Source: Cyanobacteria bacterium UBA11370
GTDB taxonomy: Bacteria > Cyanobacteriota > Cyanobacteriia > Cyanobacteriales > Coleofasciculaceae
NCBI GenBank assembly: GCA_003486645.1
Contig: DNGI01000368.1
Location: forward strand, 1,867-7,886
Length of the DNA stretch: 6,020 bases
Reading direction: 5' to 3'
Of this stretch, positions 5,856 to 6,020 are shown piece after piece. The notes below the pieces were generated by a model, which made no database searches, was not told the origin of the DNA, and was given only the letters and a program-made list of their open reading frames with translations. The translations under genes were made by a program, and so were the position numbers. Within the stretch, counting starts at the first letter, position 1. The number at the start of each line of letters is the position of its first letter.

Positions 5856-6009
5856 TTCCCAGCTAAAGCTTCCAGAATACAACAACATTTTGAGGAAATG
5901 GCGAATGATAAACCCCTTACTATAACATCAGTTGTTTGGGAGTCGATTACAGATCACTAAGGACACATCACGGGTGTGGTCAGAAGTAGTTGGTAGCGAG
6001 CAAAAACCT

Positions 6010-6020
6010 TCCTTGTCCCC
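6010..6020. repeat. Start of a second CCTTGTCC repeat tract at the window edge
   Basis: TCCTTGTCC at 6010-6018 is identical to one unit type of the array at 11-100 and is followed by CC, as the next unit would begin. It has the same orientation. The window ends here, so whether an array follows cannot be seen. Confidence 0.5.

Noticed and set aside
5898..5960. 20-codon plus-strand frame (MANDKPLTIT start)
   Set aside because: Too short to support. GAGG lies only 2 nt before the ATG, and there is no promoter or recognisable product.

Overview
The window looks like cyanobacterial chromosome. Four exact copies of the HIP1 octamer GCGATCGC occur in it, the urease alpha subunit has cyanobacterial-type sequence, there is a xisH-xisI pair (families found mostly in cyanobacteria), and cyanobacterial-style interspersed repeats are scattered through it, including a 9-bp CCCTTGTCC tandem array and a paired-hairpin repeat. 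No species can be named from this alone.

Layout. Positions 1-100 are ten tandem 9-bp units. Positions 179-1948 (minus) are ureC, apparently complete with all active-site residues. A paired-hairpin repeat at about 698-784 is fused in frame into it and adds about 20 residues to a loop. Positions 1949-2139 are a divergent intergenic region with a near-consensus promoter (TTGACA, 17 bp, TATAAC) for an unrecognised 99-residue gene on the plus strand (2140-2439). Positions 2496-4357 (minus) are a translationally coupled pair: an SMC/RecF-like AAA ATPase followed by a DUF4276-type protein, an arrangement resembling OLD- or PARIS-like conflict systems. Positions 4358-4734 are a gene-free gap holding a 207-bp MITE-like element with perfect 20-bp terminal inverted repeats. 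Positions 4735-5486 (minus) are xisH-xisI, overlapping, with no recombinase nearby. Positions 5578-5817 (minus) are a small charged protein with a conserved-looking tail. The rest, to 6020, is intergenic, and the 9-bp repeat motif reappears at the extreme right edge.

How the genes fit together. ureC is a housekeeping nitrogen gene (urea hydrolysis), but ureA and ureB are not beside it, so the urease genes appear to be dispersed. The remaining 4 kb looks like accessory DNA. It carries two two-gene cassettes (ATPase/DUF4276 and XisH/XisI), small unknown genes and mobile or repeat debris, and has no exact HIP1 site, whereas all four sites lie in ureC. The best candidate for a little-described system is the ATPase/DUF4276 pair. 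A defence role for it is inferred from architecture only. XisH has a PD-(D/E)XK nuclease-like motif, so both cassettes may act on nucleic acids, but nothing in the sequence links them functionally.
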